Made by a program: the position numbers and the translations under genes | DNA from: Cytobacillus depressus | Lineage (GTDB): Bacteria; Bacillota; Bacilli; Bacillales; Cytobacillaceae | Reading direction: 5' to 3' | NCBI RefSeq assembly: GCF_008923245.1 | Contig: NZ_WBOS01000002.1 | Span: forward strand, 620,001 to 684,000 | Length of the DNA: 64,000 bases | Notes under the pieces: generated by a model | Told to the model about the DNA's origin: nothing | Database searches by the model: none | Seen by the model: only the letters and a program-made list of their open reading frames with translations | Part shown: piece after piece, positions 53,629 to 63,886 of the stretch | How the letters are laid out: each line of letters starts with the position of its first letter | Position numbering within the stretch: position 1 is the first letter of the stretch

Positions 53629-56600
53629 GTTTATTAGGTAATTTAACCGTTGGGATATTAGGGAATGCGAGCGGAATGTCTAGCACATTTACTCAAGCTC
53701 AAAACCAAGTGAGGCAGTTTGGTAGACAAATGCAAAACATCGGAAGCGATTTAACAACTATTGGTTCAACTCTCACTGCTGCAGTTACTTTGCCTATTGT
53801 CGGTTTAGCTACTGCATCGGTTAAATCAGCAATTGATTTTGAAACAGCATTTGCAGGTGTTCGAAAAACCGTGGATGCGACAGAAAAGGAATTTGCTCAA
53901 TTTAAGAAAGAAATCCTTGAAATGTCCAAAACAATACCTGCAGCGGCTACAGAAATTGCCATAGTTGCCGAAGCGGCCGGACAATTAGGGATTAAAAAAG
54001 AAAATATCATGGGATTTACCCGGACTATGGTTGACCTGGGCGTTGCAACAAATATGAGTAGTGATGAAGCAGCTACTGCTCTTGCGAGGTTAGCTAACAT
54101 CACACAAATGCCACAGGATCAGTTTGATAGATTAGGAGCAACGATTGTAGACCTTGGAAACAATTTAGCTACAACGGAATCCGAGATTGTGGCTATGGGA
54201 TTAAGAATTGCTGGGGCGGGATCACAAGTTGGGTTAACAGAAGCACAGATTTTAGCCTTTGCAGGAGCACTATCTTCTGTTGGTATTGAAGCGGAAGCAG
54301 GAGGAAGTGCTTTTTCACGAGTAATGATTGAGATTGCAAACGCATCGGCAAATGGTGAGGATGCAATAAAAGCTTTTTCAGACGTTGCCGGAATGTCAGC
54401 AAAAGACTTCCAGAAACTTTTTAAAGAAGATTCTGCAGGAGCCATTATTGCTTTTGTTGAAGGTCTCGACAAAATGAGTAAGGAAGGAAAAAATGTTTTT
54501 GGAGTCCTAGAGGATTTAGGTTTATCAGAGATTCGAGTTCGTGATGCATTGTTACGTGCCAGTGGTGCAGGAGATTTATTTAGAGAATCTCTTGAAATTG
54601 GTACAAAGGCTTGGGAGGAAAATGTAGCACTAACAAAAGAGGCTGAGGAAAGATATAAGACCACAGCATCACAATTTCAGATCTTGTGGAATCGAGTTAA
54701 ACTCATTGGCATCACAATAGGAGATGCACTTATTCCTGCTTTATTGTCCACTTTGGATGCGATGTCACCTTTGTTAGACATGTTAGAACAGGCGGCAGAA
54801 TGGTTTAAGAATCTTGATCCAGCTATCCAAGTGATCATTATCGCAATTGGTGCTATAGCAGCAGCCATTGGCCCTGTCTTAGCTACATTGGGATTAATGA
54901 TAACCGGAATTGGTTCTGCTATAACTGCTTTTGCAGGACTAAGCGGAGCCATTGGAGGAGCAGGGGGAGCAATCGGGATATTAACTGGACCAATTGGAAT
55001 AGCAGTAGCGGCAATAGTCGGACTAGGAGCTACCTTAGTCGCATTGTGGAAGAATAGTGAGACATTTAGAGATTCAGTGACAAATATCTTTAACAAAGTG
55101 AAAGATGTTGCCGTTCAAGCCTTCGGGATTGTCGCTAGTTTCATAGGTGAAAAAATTGCTCAGATTAAGCAGTTTTGGGATGAGAATGGAACGCAGTTTT
55201 TAGCTGCATTCGAGAATGTATTTAATGGAATTATGGCGGTTGTGGACTTTGTTATGCCAGGAATACTCTTTATTGTTGATATGGTGTGGACTGCTATTAA
55301 GCAAGTAATTGATGGCGCGTTAAATGTAATCATGGGCTTAATTAAAGTGTTCAGCGGGCTGTTTACCGGAGATTTCGGCAAAATGTGGGAAGGGATTAAA
55401 CAAATATTCTTAGGAGCAATTGATTTAATCATTGGCTGGATGACCCTAACCTTTGTGGGAGGTCTACGCACATTACTTACTAATCTAGCTAAATTAGGAG
55501 TCAATCTTGTAAAAGGTATGGCTGATGGTATTGTAGGACTCTTTAAAGCTTTCACCACTTCCGGACAAAATCTAGCAAAAGGATTTGTAGATAGTGTAGT
55601 AGGGTTTTTCCGGAACTTTGTTGATGCGGTGATCACTCTCTTCAATCTTTTTAAAGCAAGAGGGGCGTCCACATTTGAAGCATTTAGCGGCGTTGTTAAG
55701 TCTATATTTACCTCCCTAGGAAATGGATTAAAAAGTTTGTGGGAAGGCTTAATTAGCTTTTTGATAAACGGCGCAACCATGATAAAGAACGGAATAACGA
55801 CTGCTTTTAATGCCATGTTAAGCTCAATCAAGTCGATTTGGGGAACTGTCAATACAACCATTCAAAATCTTTGGGGAAAGGTCATGGCTTTCTTCCGTGG
55901 CATTGATCTTCGTCAAGTCGGTAAAGACATCATAACAGGACTTGTCAATGGTATTGGATCAATGGCTTCAGCTGTGTGGAATAAAGTGAAAGAGATTGCT
56001 GATGGAGTTAGTAAAACCATCAAAAAAGTTCTCGGAATTGCTTCCCCATCCAAAGTTACTACAAAGCTAGGAGAAGAAACTGGAAAAGGATTCGCAGATG
56101 GGATTGGTAAAAAACAAAAAGAAGTGGAAAAGGCAGCCAAGAAAAACGCACAAGCCGCAGCCAAGAACTTTAAAGAAGCTCTAGATGCTGCTAATTATCG
56201 TTTTAAAATCGGAGAAGTTGATGCTGTTGCTCACATTAAATCGCTAGAAAAAGTACGTGCTAATTATGCAAAAACTCCCGATCAGGTACGCAAAGTAAAT
56301 CTAGCAATCCTAGACCTTGAGAAAAAGTATGTGAAAGAACTCGAGGCTCTTCAAAAAGAAAAATTCGATTCATCTAAGAATTGGATTGATAAAAAGAAGC
56401 AAATGAATGAGTTGCCTCTTGCTGAGGAATTGGCAGCATGGGAACGAGTCCAGGCTCGATTTAAAGTCGGTTCCAAGGAACGTGAAGAAGCGGAGCAAAA
56501 TATTTATCGAGTGAAGAAGGAAATCCACGATAAACTCACAGCTCTAAATGATGAATACGTAGGCAAAATGCAAGAAATCAATCAAAAGTTGATCGAAGGT

Positions 56601-57563
56601 GAAAGAGCTCTCAATGATGAGTATAGAAAAGCTGTTGAGGACCGCACAAGGTCATTGTATAGCTTCGCAGGAATATTTGATGAGATCAAAGAAAAGGCAG
56701 ATGTGTCTGGCCAGCAGTTAATTGAGAATCTTCGCGGTCAAGTTACTACGTTTGCAGAGTGGTCTGCCAATATTAAAACTCTCGCTCATAGAGGAATAGA
56801 TGAAGGGTTACTTGCTGAATTACGCGGTATGGGTCCACAAGCTGCAGCAGAGATTGCTGCTCTTAACGGTCTAACTGACAGCCAACTTCAAGAGTACACA
56901 GAGCTTTGGAGAACAAAAAATGAGATGGCTCGTCAACAGGCGACAGAAGAACTTGAAGGTTTAAAGAAAGATACTCAAAAGAAAATTGAAGAGCTTCACG
57001 CCAACTCAGCTACACAATTGGAAAAACTTCGGGTTAAGTGGGATTTGAAAATAAAGCAAATTAGACAGGGGAGCGTTGGCGAGTTTAACGCTATGAAGTC
57101 TAGTCTTACTCAAATTGGTAAGGATTCAATCAATGGGATGATAAATGGACTTTCTTCGATGGAAGGTGCATTAATGGAAAAAGCTAAATCAATAGCGGAT
57201 GCTGTAGCTGCTACAATGAGAAGCGCTTTACAGATTAAGTCTCCATCAAGAGTTATGGTGCAAATCGGAAACTTTGTGGGAGAAGGACTTGTGATTGGGT
57301 TAGATGATATGGTTTCAATGGTTACTAACTCTGCTAAAAAACTTGCTTATGCAACGATTCCTAACGTCCCTAATATAAAAATACCAAAAATCAATGCTTC
57401 AGGTGGAGTGAATGCTGGTTCAGGACATACCCCGTTTACAGGAGGAGGGCTTATCCAAAATATCACAATAAATAGTCCAAAACATCTTTCACCAGCTGAA
57501 ACAGCACGAAGGAATCTACAAGTGTCACGCCAATTAGCAATGGAAGCGGGGCTCTTAAGATGA
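53625..57563 (+). CDS. Tape measure protein
   Basis: 1312 residues, the longest gene in the window. TP901-type N-terminal domain (VGLATASVKSAIDFETAFAGVRKT), several glycine/alanine-rich hydrophobic segments between about 400 and 480 and near 545-610, two GIASPSK/QIKSPSR blocks, and a long coiled coil (850-1130). Its length sets tail length; hydrophobic segments may form the DNA channel in the host membrane. Overlaps the preceding gene. Confidence 0.95.
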   Translation: MSLLGNLTVGILGNASGMSSTFTQAQNQVRQFGRQMQNIGSDLTTIGSTLTAAVTLPIVGLATASVKSAIDFETAFAGVRKTVDATEKEFAQFKKEILEMSKTIPAAATEIAIVAEAAGQLGIKKENIMGFTRTMVDLGVATNMSSDEAATALARLANITQMPQDQFDRLGATIVDLGNNLATTESEIVAMGLRIAGAGSQVGLTEAQILAFAGALSSVGIEAEAGGSAFSRVMIEIANASANGEDAIKAFSDVAGMSAKDFQKLFKEDSAGAIIAFVEGLDKMSKEGKNVFGVLEDLGLSEIRVRDALLRASGAGDLFRESLEIGTKAWEENVALTKEAEERYKTTASQFQILWNRVKLIGITIGDALIPALLSTLDAMSPLLDMLEQAAEWFKNLDPAIQVIIIAIGAIAAAIGPVLATLGLMITGIGSAITAFAGLSGAIGGAGGAIGILTGPIGIAVAAIVGLGATLVALWKNSETFRDSVTNIFNKVKDVAVQAFGIVASFIGEKIAQIKQFWDENGTQFLAAFENVFNGIMAVVDFVMPGILFIVDMVWTAIKQVIDGALNVIMGLIKVFSGLFTGDFGKMWEGIKQIFLGAIDLIIGWMTLTFVGGLRTLLTNLAKLGVNLVKGMADGIVGLFKAFTTSGQNLAKGFVDSVVGFFRNFVDAVITLFNLFKARGASTFEAFSGVVKSIFTSLGNGLKSLWEGLISFLINGATMIKNGITTAFNAMLSSIKSIWGTVNTTIQNLWGKVMAFFRGIDLRQVGKDIITGLVNGIGSMASAVWNKVKEIADGVSKTIKKVLGIASPSKVTTKLGEETGKGFADGIGKKQKEVEKAAKKNAQAAAKNFKEALDAANYRFKIGEVDAVAHIKSLEKVRANYAKTPDQVRKVNLAILDLEKKYVKELEALQKEKFDSSKNWIDKKKQMNELPLAEELAAWERVQARFKVGSKEREEAEQNIYRVKKEIHDKLTALNDEYVGKMQEINQKLIEGERALNDEYRKAVEDRTRSLYSFAGIFDEIKEKADVSGQQLIENLRGQVTTFAEWSANIKTLAHRGIDEGLLAELRGMGPQAAAEIAALNGLTDSQLQEYTELWRTKNEMARQQATEELEGLKKDTQKKIEELHANSATQLEKLRVKWDLKIKQIRQGSVGEFNAMKSSLTQIGKDSINGMINGLSSMEGALMEKAKSIADAVAATMRSALQIKSPSRVMVQIGNFVGEGLVIGLDDMVSMVTNSAKKLAYATIPNVPNIKIPKINASGGVNAGSGHTPFTGGGLIQNITINSPKHLSPAETARRNLQVSRQLAMEAGLLR

Positions 57564-58447
57564 TAAAAGAAAAATTCATATTCATAAATTCGAAGGGGCA
57601 AAGCGTTGAACTTGGAAACGCAGCCCCTTTTATACTGCTTAATCATGAAGGTACTGGGGGAGCAAGAACTGATGTACAAATGAGAAAACTAGCTTTTCAA
57701 GATGGACAGACATTCACAGGTGCAAACTATTCAGAACGACCAATAACTTTATCCTTCTTAATTAAAGCTCAGTCCCAGGAAGAGCTATTTAGGAATAGGG
57801 CACTTATTTCTCAAGTATTGAATTCGATGCTAGGACTAGGCACTTTACAATATGATTTTGGATCAGGGATCTTAGAAATAGATGCTGTTGTAGAGAATGG
57901 ACCAACATTTCCTTCTGGTGAAAGCAATAGAGATAACACCTTTCAAGTAGCTGTTGTTGATTTAATTTGCCCATCACCTTTCTTCCGAAAGCTTGAAATT
58001 CAAAAAACAGAAATAGCTTTGTGGGAATCAAACTTCGAATTTCCTTTAGAGATACCGTTAGATGGGATTGAAATGGGGATTCGATCTCCTTCACTGATTG
58101 TTAATGTGCAGAATGATGGACAAGTACCTATTGGATTGATCATTAAATTTAAAGCACTTGGTACTGTAAGAAATCCTTCCTTATTTAACGTCAACACAAG
58201 AGAATGGTTTAAATTGAATCGAATAATGACAGCTGGTGAAGTAATTACAGTTAACACAAATCAAGGAAAAAAGCGAGTGGAGTCAACCAAAAATGGAGTG
58301 GTTTCAAACATCTTTAACAACATGGTTTTCGGAAGTAATTTCTTGCAATTAGACATTGGAGACAACTTGTTCCGATATGATGCTGATGAAAACCTTGATG
58401 CTTTAGAAGTAGATATTTATCATACTCCACAATATGCAGGGGTGTAG
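57560..58447 (+). CDS. Distal tail protein (Dit)
   Basis: 295 residues; start overlaps the tape measure stop (ATGA). The N-terminal FTGANYSERPITLSFLIKAQSQEEL belongs to the siphovirus Dit ring domain, followed by a galectin-like C-terminal region. Hub of the baseplate. Confidence 0.88.
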   Translation: MIKEKFIFINSKGQSVELGNAAPFILLNHEGTGGARTDVQMRKLAFQDGQTFTGANYSERPITLSFLIKAQSQEELFRNRALISQVLNSMLGLGTLQYDFGSGILEIDAVVENGPTFPSGESNRDNTFQVAVVDLICPSPFFRKLEIQKTEIALWESNFEFPLEIPLDGIEMGIRSPSLIVNVQNDGQVPIGLIIKFKALGTVRNPSLFNVNTREWFKLNRIMTAGEVITVNTNQGKKRVESTKNGVVSNIFNNMVFGSNFLQLDIGDNLFRYDADENLDALEVDIYHTPQYAGV

Positions 58448-58449
58448 CA

Positions 58450-59562
58450 ATGGACATCTATGTGTTTGATAAGTCATTTAATCTACTAGGAATTATCGAT
58501 AGTTTTGAGTCGTTAATTTGGGATAGAGAGTTTTATAAAACTGGCTCATTTAAACTGCATGTAACTCTTCCTGATTTAGATAAGTTTGCTGCGGAAATAA
58601 TATCACTTCTTCAAAAAGGCAATATAATCATGAAGGATGATAGTCCAGAAGAGGCAGCCTACATCGAAGACATAGTCCTTGATGATGAAGATTCCGAAAC
58701 TATAGAAGTCAGCGGTTTCTTCATAGATAACTTTATTTCAGAACGGATTGTGTGGGGACAACAGTCCTATACAGGAAACATTGAAGAAGTTATAAAGCTG
58801 TTTGTAAAAATGAATGCAATAACTCCAATTGATCTTAATCGGATTATTCCAAATTTAATGTTATCTCTTAACAGAGGAATTAGTAAGCCAGCAAATGAGG
58901 TTAACTCTTACGGAAATTTAGCTGATCTAACAGAGGAACTTGCTCTCAAATATGAAGTTGGCTGGCGTGTTCTTTTTGATTTAGAAAATAAAAAATTTTT
59001 GTTTGATGTATATGAAGGGAAGGACTTATCCGTTAATCAAACTGTAAATCCTCAAGCAATCTTTTCACTTGAATATGAAAATATACTTAAACAATCATTC
59101 AAGGATTCTTATGCGGGATTTAAGAATGTGGCCTTAATCGCTGGTCAAGGTGAAGGCGCTGAAAGGAAATTGGCTGTAATTAACAACAATGTAACTGGCT
59201 TTGAGCGCAGGGAGTTATTTGTAGATGCTCGTGATATTTCGCTTGAAAAAGAGGATGATACCCCTATTCCTGAAAACGAATATGAAGCTATGCTCGTTAG
59301 TAGAGGGGAAAGTAAACTAGCTGAACTACAACCCATTCAAACATTTGAATCGGGTATTTCTGTATTGTCTAATCTTATTTATAAACAAGACTTTGATTTA
59401 GGGGATAAGGTGACGATACAGAACAACCGGTGGGGAATAACACTTAATACAAGAATTACATCAGTAAAGGAAATTTACGAGAAGAACAATAAGGATATTC
59501 AAGTCAATTTCGGCAGCAATATTCCTACATTAATAGATAGAATTGCACAGAAGATGAGGTGA
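58450..59562 (+). CDS. Gp37-like tail protein (ReqiPepy6 Gp37 family)
   Basis: 370 residues. IYVFDKSFNLLGIIDSFESLIWDREFYKTGSFKLHV and the TIEVSGFFIDNFISERIV segment are typical. It holds the Tal position behind Dit, so it probably caps the tail tip. Confidence 0.88.
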   Translation: MDIYVFDKSFNLLGIIDSFESLIWDREFYKTGSFKLHVTLPDLDKFAAEIISLLQKGNIIMKDDSPEEAAYIEDIVLDDEDSETIEVSGFFIDNFISERIVWGQQSYTGNIEEVIKLFVKMNAITPIDLNRIIPNLMLSLNRGISKPANEVNSYGNLADLTEELALKYEVGWRVLFDLENKKFLFDVYEGKDLSVNQTVNPQAIFSLEYENILKQSFKDSYAGFKNVALIAGQGEGAERKLAVINNNVTGFERRELFVDARDISLEKEDDTPIPENEYEAMLVSRGESKLAELQPIQTFESGISVLSNLIYKQDFDLGDKVTIQNNRWGITLNTRITSVKEIYEKNNKDIQVNFGSNIPTLIDRIAQKMR

Positions 59563-59567
59563 TTTTT

Positions 59568-60884
59568 ATGACAATTAAAAGCGGAATTTTTAACAGTGTG
59601 AATGGTGATAGGCGATATAAAGCCCAGGACTTTGCTTCCTATTTCGCCATGTTTATTGCTAACGGTGTTTTTCCCAATCCTTCTAACGGATTTCAAGTTA
59701 TGGCCAATAACATTATGACCGTAAGTTTAAAAGCAGGAAAGGCATGGATTAATGGTTATTTTACTACAAATGATTCTGACTATAACTTATCAATAGATGT
59801 AGCAGACGGAGTTTTAAACCGAATAGATCGCATAGTTTTACAATTAAACTATTTTAATCGAGAAATAATTCCCGTTGTTAAAAAGGGAACTTTCGCAAGC
59901 ACTCCAGTAGCTCCAACGTTAAAAAGAGATGCAGATGCTTATGAAATAGCTCTGGCTGACATTTATGTTGGTAAAGGGATAACGAGCATTACACAATCCA
60001 ACATAGCTGATCTAAGGCTAAACACAAGCCTTTGTGGAATCGTCCACGGTACTGTTCAGCAAGTTGATACAACAACCTTGTTTAATCAGTATCAAAGCTG
60101 GTTTGGCGAGTTTACTACAGCTAAGCAGGCAGACTTTGTTGCTTGGCTTGCTACGTTACAAGATATTTTGAGCGGAGATGTAGCTGCTAATTTGGCTTCG
60201 CGAATTCAAAGTTTAGAGCAAACTATCAATTCCCATTTAGAACATTTTACGCAGCTAAAAGAACAGGTTGAAAACATGGAATTAACCGCAGAAAACGTCA
60301 CTACAACCGCAGGAAGCAATGTACAAACGGAACTTGATAATTTAAAGTCCGATACTGACAATAAGATAAATTCCGTCCGTGACGCTATTGTCAGTAAAGG
60401 GGGTGTCGTCACGGGCAATCCACCGACTGCGGCACAGTTGGTGGCAGGGGTGGATACTCTTGAATTGGCTTATTCTCCAAAGGCATCTATTAATGTACTT
60501 GCTTTTCAAAGAGTGGATGGAAGGTATACATCTACTAAAAATGAAGAATTTACAAACTTTTGGAAAGCTACTATGAGAATGAATGGTAGTATAAGAGTTC
60601 GATTATTTGGGACAAGGTTACAAAATTTTTGGTATGATTCGACCCCTACACAATACGGGATTGTAGCACTTTATCTAAATGGTGTTTCGGTTGCCGGTCC
60701 ACCTGCAACTGGTTATACAGCTTATGTAGACATAGACCTCAACATAAAATCGGGGGATGTATTAGAGGTTCGAGGGCGTTCCATTTATGGAACTTTGTCT
60801 TATGGACAAGCGAGATTTGAGCAAATCGATATAAGGGTCGAAAAGCCTGTACCTATATTTATGGATGGAGTTGAACCTGTGTGA
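59568..60884 (+). CDS. Tail-tip structural protein, putative receptor-binding
   Basis: 438 residues from ATG 59568 (GAGGTG upstream). N-terminal attachment domain (NGDRRYKAQDFASYFAMFIANGVF, then RIDRIVLQLNYFNREI), a helical linker (about 185-275) and a C-terminal beta domain (about 305-438) that is the likely host-binding part. Overlaps the next gene by four bases. Confidence 0.8.
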   Translation: MTIKSGIFNSVNGDRRYKAQDFASYFAMFIANGVFPNPSNGFQVMANNIMTVSLKAGKAWINGYFTTNDSDYNLSIDVADGVLNRIDRIVLQLNYFNREIIPVVKKGTFASTPVAPTLKRDADAYEIALADIYVGKGITSITQSNIADLRLNTSLCGIVHGTVQQVDTTTLFNQYQSWFGEFTTAKQADFVAWLATLQDILSGDVAANLASRIQSLEQTINSHLEHFTQLKEQVENMELTAENVTTTAGSNVQTELDNLKSDTDNKINSVRDAIVSKGGVVTGNPPTAAQLVAGVDTLELAYSPKASINVLAFQRVDGRYTSTKNEEFTNFWKATMRMNGSIRVRLFGTRLQNFWYDSTPTQYGIVALYLNGVSVAGPPATGYTAYVDIDLNIKSGDVLEVRGRSIYGTLSYGQARFEQIDIRVEKPVPIFMDGVEPV

Positions 60885-61180
60885 ATCTGACTATTCAATA
60901 TGAAACTGATGTACAAAGGGAAAACATTATTAACGAAAAAACTTCGGATGGTTTGTATTTTATAGGTGAACAAATAAACTTTGATGATAAGTTTCTTGTA
61001 TTTTCACCTAATCCTTTAGTGATTGAAAAAAGGATTGTTTATACAGAAGTTCCAAAAGAAGAGTTTGATTTATTGAAAGAGGAAAACACTTTATTAAAAG
61101 CACAAAATCAAACACTTACGGATAGAACGGATTTTCACGAGGACTTAATCGCTGAAATGGCGATGCTTGTCTATTCATGA
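60881..61180 (+). CDS. Small tail-tip associated protein (99 aa)
   Basis: GTG start overlapping the previous stop. Beta-type N-terminus and a C-terminal coiled coil (EEFDLLKEENTLLKAQNQTL). Common behind the receptor-binding gene. Function unknown. Confidence 0.65.
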   Translation: MNLTIQYETDVQRENIINEKTSDGLYFIGEQINFDDKFLVFSPNPLVIEKRIVYTEVPKEEFDLLKEENTLLKAQNQTLTDRTDFHEDLIAEMAMLVYS

Positions 61181-61230
61181 TAGTCCGTTTTTTAATACAA
61201 ATTTTAATAAAAATAATTGGAGATGATTTA

Positions 61231-61395
61231 ATGATGGCATTATTATTTGCACAAAGAGTAATTTTAGGAAAAACAGCATTTGAGGATGTACCAAACAGTT
61301 TAAAACCACAAGTTTATGAGCACCTAAAAGATAGCGGTGTAGAGTTTTTAGCAGGTGATTATCAACCACCGCCAGAACCAATCAATGGAAATTAG
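61231..61395 (+). CDS. CD1375/XkdX-like small protein (54 aa)
   Basis: ATG 61231 behind TTGGAGATG. LLFAQRVILGKTAFEDVPNSLKPQVYEHL matches the small protein often found behind tail-tip genes. Function unknown. Confidence 0.65.
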   Translation: MMALLFAQRVILGKTAFEDVPNSLKPQVYEHLKDSGVEFLAGDYQPPPEPINGN

Positions 61396-61414
61396 AATGA
61401 AAACAACAACATTA

Positions 61415-61438
61415 ACACCCATCGTGGTGTATTTTTTA
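61415..61438 (+). terminator. Terminator after tail genes
   Basis: ACACCC-ATC-GTGGTGT-type stem and TTTTTT. Confidence 0.6.
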
Positions 61439-61565
61439 TGCAATAAAACTGGTATATAAACACTTACCTAGCAAGTAATTAAAATGTAAAGTGATTGTAA
61501 TCGGGATACCCTTGCTGTTAGGATTTTTTACGTATAAACTTTACCTACTACAAGGAGTGGTAAAG

Positions 61566-61874
61566 TTGACAGAAGTAACTATAGACAAACTAGCATTTAA
61601 GAAAAGTTTATCAATAATTGAACAAATGAAACTGAAAGATTTCATGTTTAAGTGGCTCGGTAGACCAGAGGAAGGAATAGATAATATTCTTCCGCTTGAA
61701 TACACACAAACTGTCTTTGCAAAGATGGAGACACCTTCGGATACAAACTTTATGACCGAAGGTAATGAAACTTTAAGGTATGTCACAATAACTGAAGATA
61801 ATCAGATTGTCATAGGGGTCTTAGATGCCAATGACGAGTTGAAATTTAGAATATTATATTTAAAAGATCAATAG
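61566..61874 (+). CDS. Hypothetical protein before the lysis module (102 aa)
   Basis: TTG 61566 follows AAGGAGTGG. The frame is open 25 codons upstream with a hydrophobic segment, but without a ribosome binding site. No motif recognised. Confidence 0.55.
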   Translation: MTEVTIDKLAFKKSLSIIEQMKLKDFMFKWLGRPEEGIDNILPLEYTQTVFAKMETPSDTNFMTEGNETLRYVTITEDNQIVIGVLDANDELKFRILYLKDQ

Positions 61875-61997
61875 GGAACATTACCTTTATAAGAATTAAA
61901 AGCATTAAAAGTAATTGTGTATAAAGAGTTAAATTAATAAATGTGTGGGGACTGAGAAATTCAGTCCTCTTTTTATTTTGTAAATGGATGGTGAGTT

Positions 61998-62303
61998 ATG
62001 ACGGTAAATATTGGTATATTAATAACTGTCATAGGTTTTGTTTGCACTATTCTAGGTGCTGTGATTGGTATTTTGACATTTGCCAGAAACCGGGACAAAG
62101 ATGTTAAAAGCGATGCTTCAAGAAACGCTGTAATAGAGACTAAATTAGATAACATTAATCAATCTGTTAATACGATTGTTTTAGACTTAAAAACAAGTGA
62201 GCTTCGCTGGGCAACTACAGATAAAGAGGTTGTTCGAATAGATGAAAGCGTAAAATCCGCGCACAAAAGAATTGATGCTTTAGAAAAGGAGAATGATAAA
62301 TAA
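61998..62303 (+). CDS. Membrane-anchored coiled-coil protein, XhlA-like (101 aa)
   Basis: N-terminal span (residues 5-27) and a coiled coil (about 48-97). It overlaps the holin by one base, as XhlA-type partners of holins do, though classical XhlA has its span at the C-terminus. Confidence 0.65.
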   Translation: MTVNIGILITVIGFVCTILGAVIGILTFARNRDKDVKSDASRNAVIETKLDNINQSVNTIVLDLKTSELRWATTDKEVVRIDESVKSAHKRIDALEKENDK

Positions 62304-62536
62304 TGTTTGAGATTACAATAATCATAGCTGTCGTTTTAGCACTAACAGAATTAATTAAGCGACTAGGTTTTATGCCAGTAAGATACTTACCTGCAGCATC
62401 CGTTTTACTTGGATTGCTAGCGGGTATTATTAATGTAGACGTGCCGACTTTGCAGGAAAAAATTATGTTTGGTTTAATGATTGGTTTGTCTGCAGCTGGC
62501 TTGTTTGATCAATCAAAAATTGTCACTAAAAAATAA
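62303..62536 (+). CDS. Holin
   Basis: 77 residues with three hydrophobic segments (about 4-20, 30-45, 53-68) and a basic end. Placed between the XhlA-like gene and the amidase. It should time lysis by opening the membrane. Confidence 0.8.
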   Translation: MFEITIIIAVVLALTELIKRLGFMPVRYLPAASVLLGLLAGIINVDVPTLQEKIMFGLMIGLSAAGLFDQSKIVTKK

Positions 62537-62549
62537 GGTGGTGATCCAG

Positions 62550-63281
62550 ATGATTAATATTTTTATCGATCCAGGGCACGGTGGAACGGATCCAGGGGCA
62601 GTCGGCAATGGCTTGCTCGAAAAAGTGCTAACCTTAACGATTTCTAAAAGAATTAGGGATATACTGACTCAATATGAAAACGTTCTGGTCAAATTAAGCC
62701 GAGAAGACGATCAAACATTATCACTTAAACAACGTACTGACATGGCTAACGCTTGGGGAGCTGACTATTTGCTATCGGTGCACATCAATGCTGGAGGCGG
62801 AACAGGATATGAGGACTTTATCTATCCTGGATTAGGTGGAGCAACTGCAGTATTCCAAAATGCCATTCATGAAGAGATTATGAAACAAGTAGATTTTTTC
62901 GATCGTGGAAAGAAGCAGGCAAACTTTCACATGCTTCGTGAATCAAAAATGCCGGCTTTGCTAACTGAAAATGGTTTTATTGATAACTCATCGGATGCTG
63001 CTAAATTAAAACAGGCTGCATTTATTGATAAAATTGCACAAGGTCACGTAAATGGTCTTGATAAAGCATTTGGATTAAAAAAGAAGGAGGAAACAAAAGT
63101 GGAGGTTGCGGCTGTGGTGGAACCTAATGCAAAAGTATTGTTCAATGACAGTAATCCAATACCGGCCATTATTAAAGATGGTAGGACATACGTGCAAGTT
63201 AGGGAGTTTGCAGAGCTCTTAGGTTTAAAAGTTATCTATAATAACGAGAGCAAAACTACAAAATTATATACCGTTAAATAA
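62550..63281 (+). CDS. Endolysin: N-acetylmuramoyl-L-alanine amidase
   Basis: 243 residues. Amidase_3 domain (1-180): zinc ligands in DPGHGG (His near 9), Glu of GLLEKVL, SVHINAGG, and catalytic Glu in LTENGFID. After a short linker the C-terminal 50 residues (ILFNDSNP-type strand, IKDGRTYVQVREFAELLGLKV) resemble a copper-amine-oxidase N-like stalk/wall-binding domain. ATG 62550 behind AAGGTGGTG. Confidence 0.9.
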   Translation: MINIFIDPGHGGTDPGAVGNGLLEKVLTLTISKRIRDILTQYENVLVKLSREDDQTLSLKQRTDMANAWGADYLLSVHINAGGGTGYEDFIYPGLGGATAVFQNAIHEEIMKQVDFFDRGKKQANFHMLRESKMPALLTENGFIDNSSDAAKLKQAAFIDKIAQGHVNGLDKAFGLKKKEETKVEVAAVVEPNAKVLFNDSNPIPAIIKDGRTYVQVREFAELLGLKVIYNNESKTTKLYTVK

Positions 63282-63287
63282 AAATAA

Positions 63288-63316
63288 AAGCCCTTCTCAC
63301 TTGAGAGGGGCTTCTT
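63288..63316. terminator. Convergent terminator after the endolysin
   Basis: AAGCCCTTCTCA/TGAGAGGGGCTT stem; overlaps the end of the minus-strand gene at 63297. Confidence 0.65.
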
Positions 63317-63467
63317 CTCGTACTGCCTTTTTAGCCTTTGCAATTGTCTCCTTAAATTTCTCGCCTTTAGCATGCACTGTAAATGTTTTAGTCTTGGCGA
63401 TAACTGTCACTTCTTTCTTTGTAGCAAAAATATGATATGCAACCCCGTTCTTTTTAAATGCAAGCAC
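63297..63467 (-). CDS. Small basic protein (56 aa)
   Basis: GTG 63467 is seven bases behind AGGAGGG on the minus strand. The product is basic with a short beta pattern (NGVAYHIFATKKEVTVIAKTKTFTVHA) and a lysine-rich helix. Not recognised. Confidence 0.55.
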   Translation of the reverse strand: MLAFKKNGVAYHIFATKKEVTVIAKTKTFTVHAKGEKFKETIAKAKKAVREEAPLK

Positions 63468-63523
63468 CCATATCCCTCCTGCCTAAGTATTCGATACCCA
63501 GGAAGAAAGTCCTTGTGACAAAT

Positions 63524-63886
63524 TTATGAATTCAATCGTTTATATAAATAATGTTCAAGCAGCTCATTCACCTTGTTCCGGATCCGGGGATTAAAGTAAT
63601 TATGCTGCTCCTCATAACCTTTATAGAAAAACATAAATTGCGTAAATGTATCATCACGGCCGGTCTGCTGCAGTTTCATGTTACCTTTGCGCATATTCTC
63701 CTTTGTAACTTTAAAATCCCTTTGTACGGCCTTAATTGTTTCCTCCACAAGATTTAGATATGGCTGCTTTAGCTTGAAAGGTGCTTTATCAATTATAAGG
63801 CGGTCCTTTTCGAGCACAGTTAGTACCATTGGAAGATACATTGCTTGCTCAATTATGTCTCGATCATCATTTGGAATCCTGGTCAT
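63524..63886 (-). CDS. Hypothetical Bacillus phage-associated protein (120 aa)
   Basis: Helical protein with a conserved-looking FMFFYKGYEEQHNYFNPRIRNKV end. I have the impression it occurs in Bacillus next to YolD-type genes, but I cannot name the family. The start is directly at the stop of the upstream partial gene. Confidence 0.65.
   Translation of the reverse strand: MTRIPNDDRDIIEQAMYLPMVLTVLEKDRLIIDKAPFKLKQPYLNLVEETIKAVQRDFKVTKENMRKGNMKLQQTGRDDTFTQFMFFYKGYEEQHNYFNPRIRNKVNELLEHYLYKRLNS

Noticed and set aside
53897..56164. Several long minus-strand frames inside the tape measure gene
   Set aside because: They are serine/proline-rich mirror translations of the alanine/glycine-rich tape measure and lack start signals.
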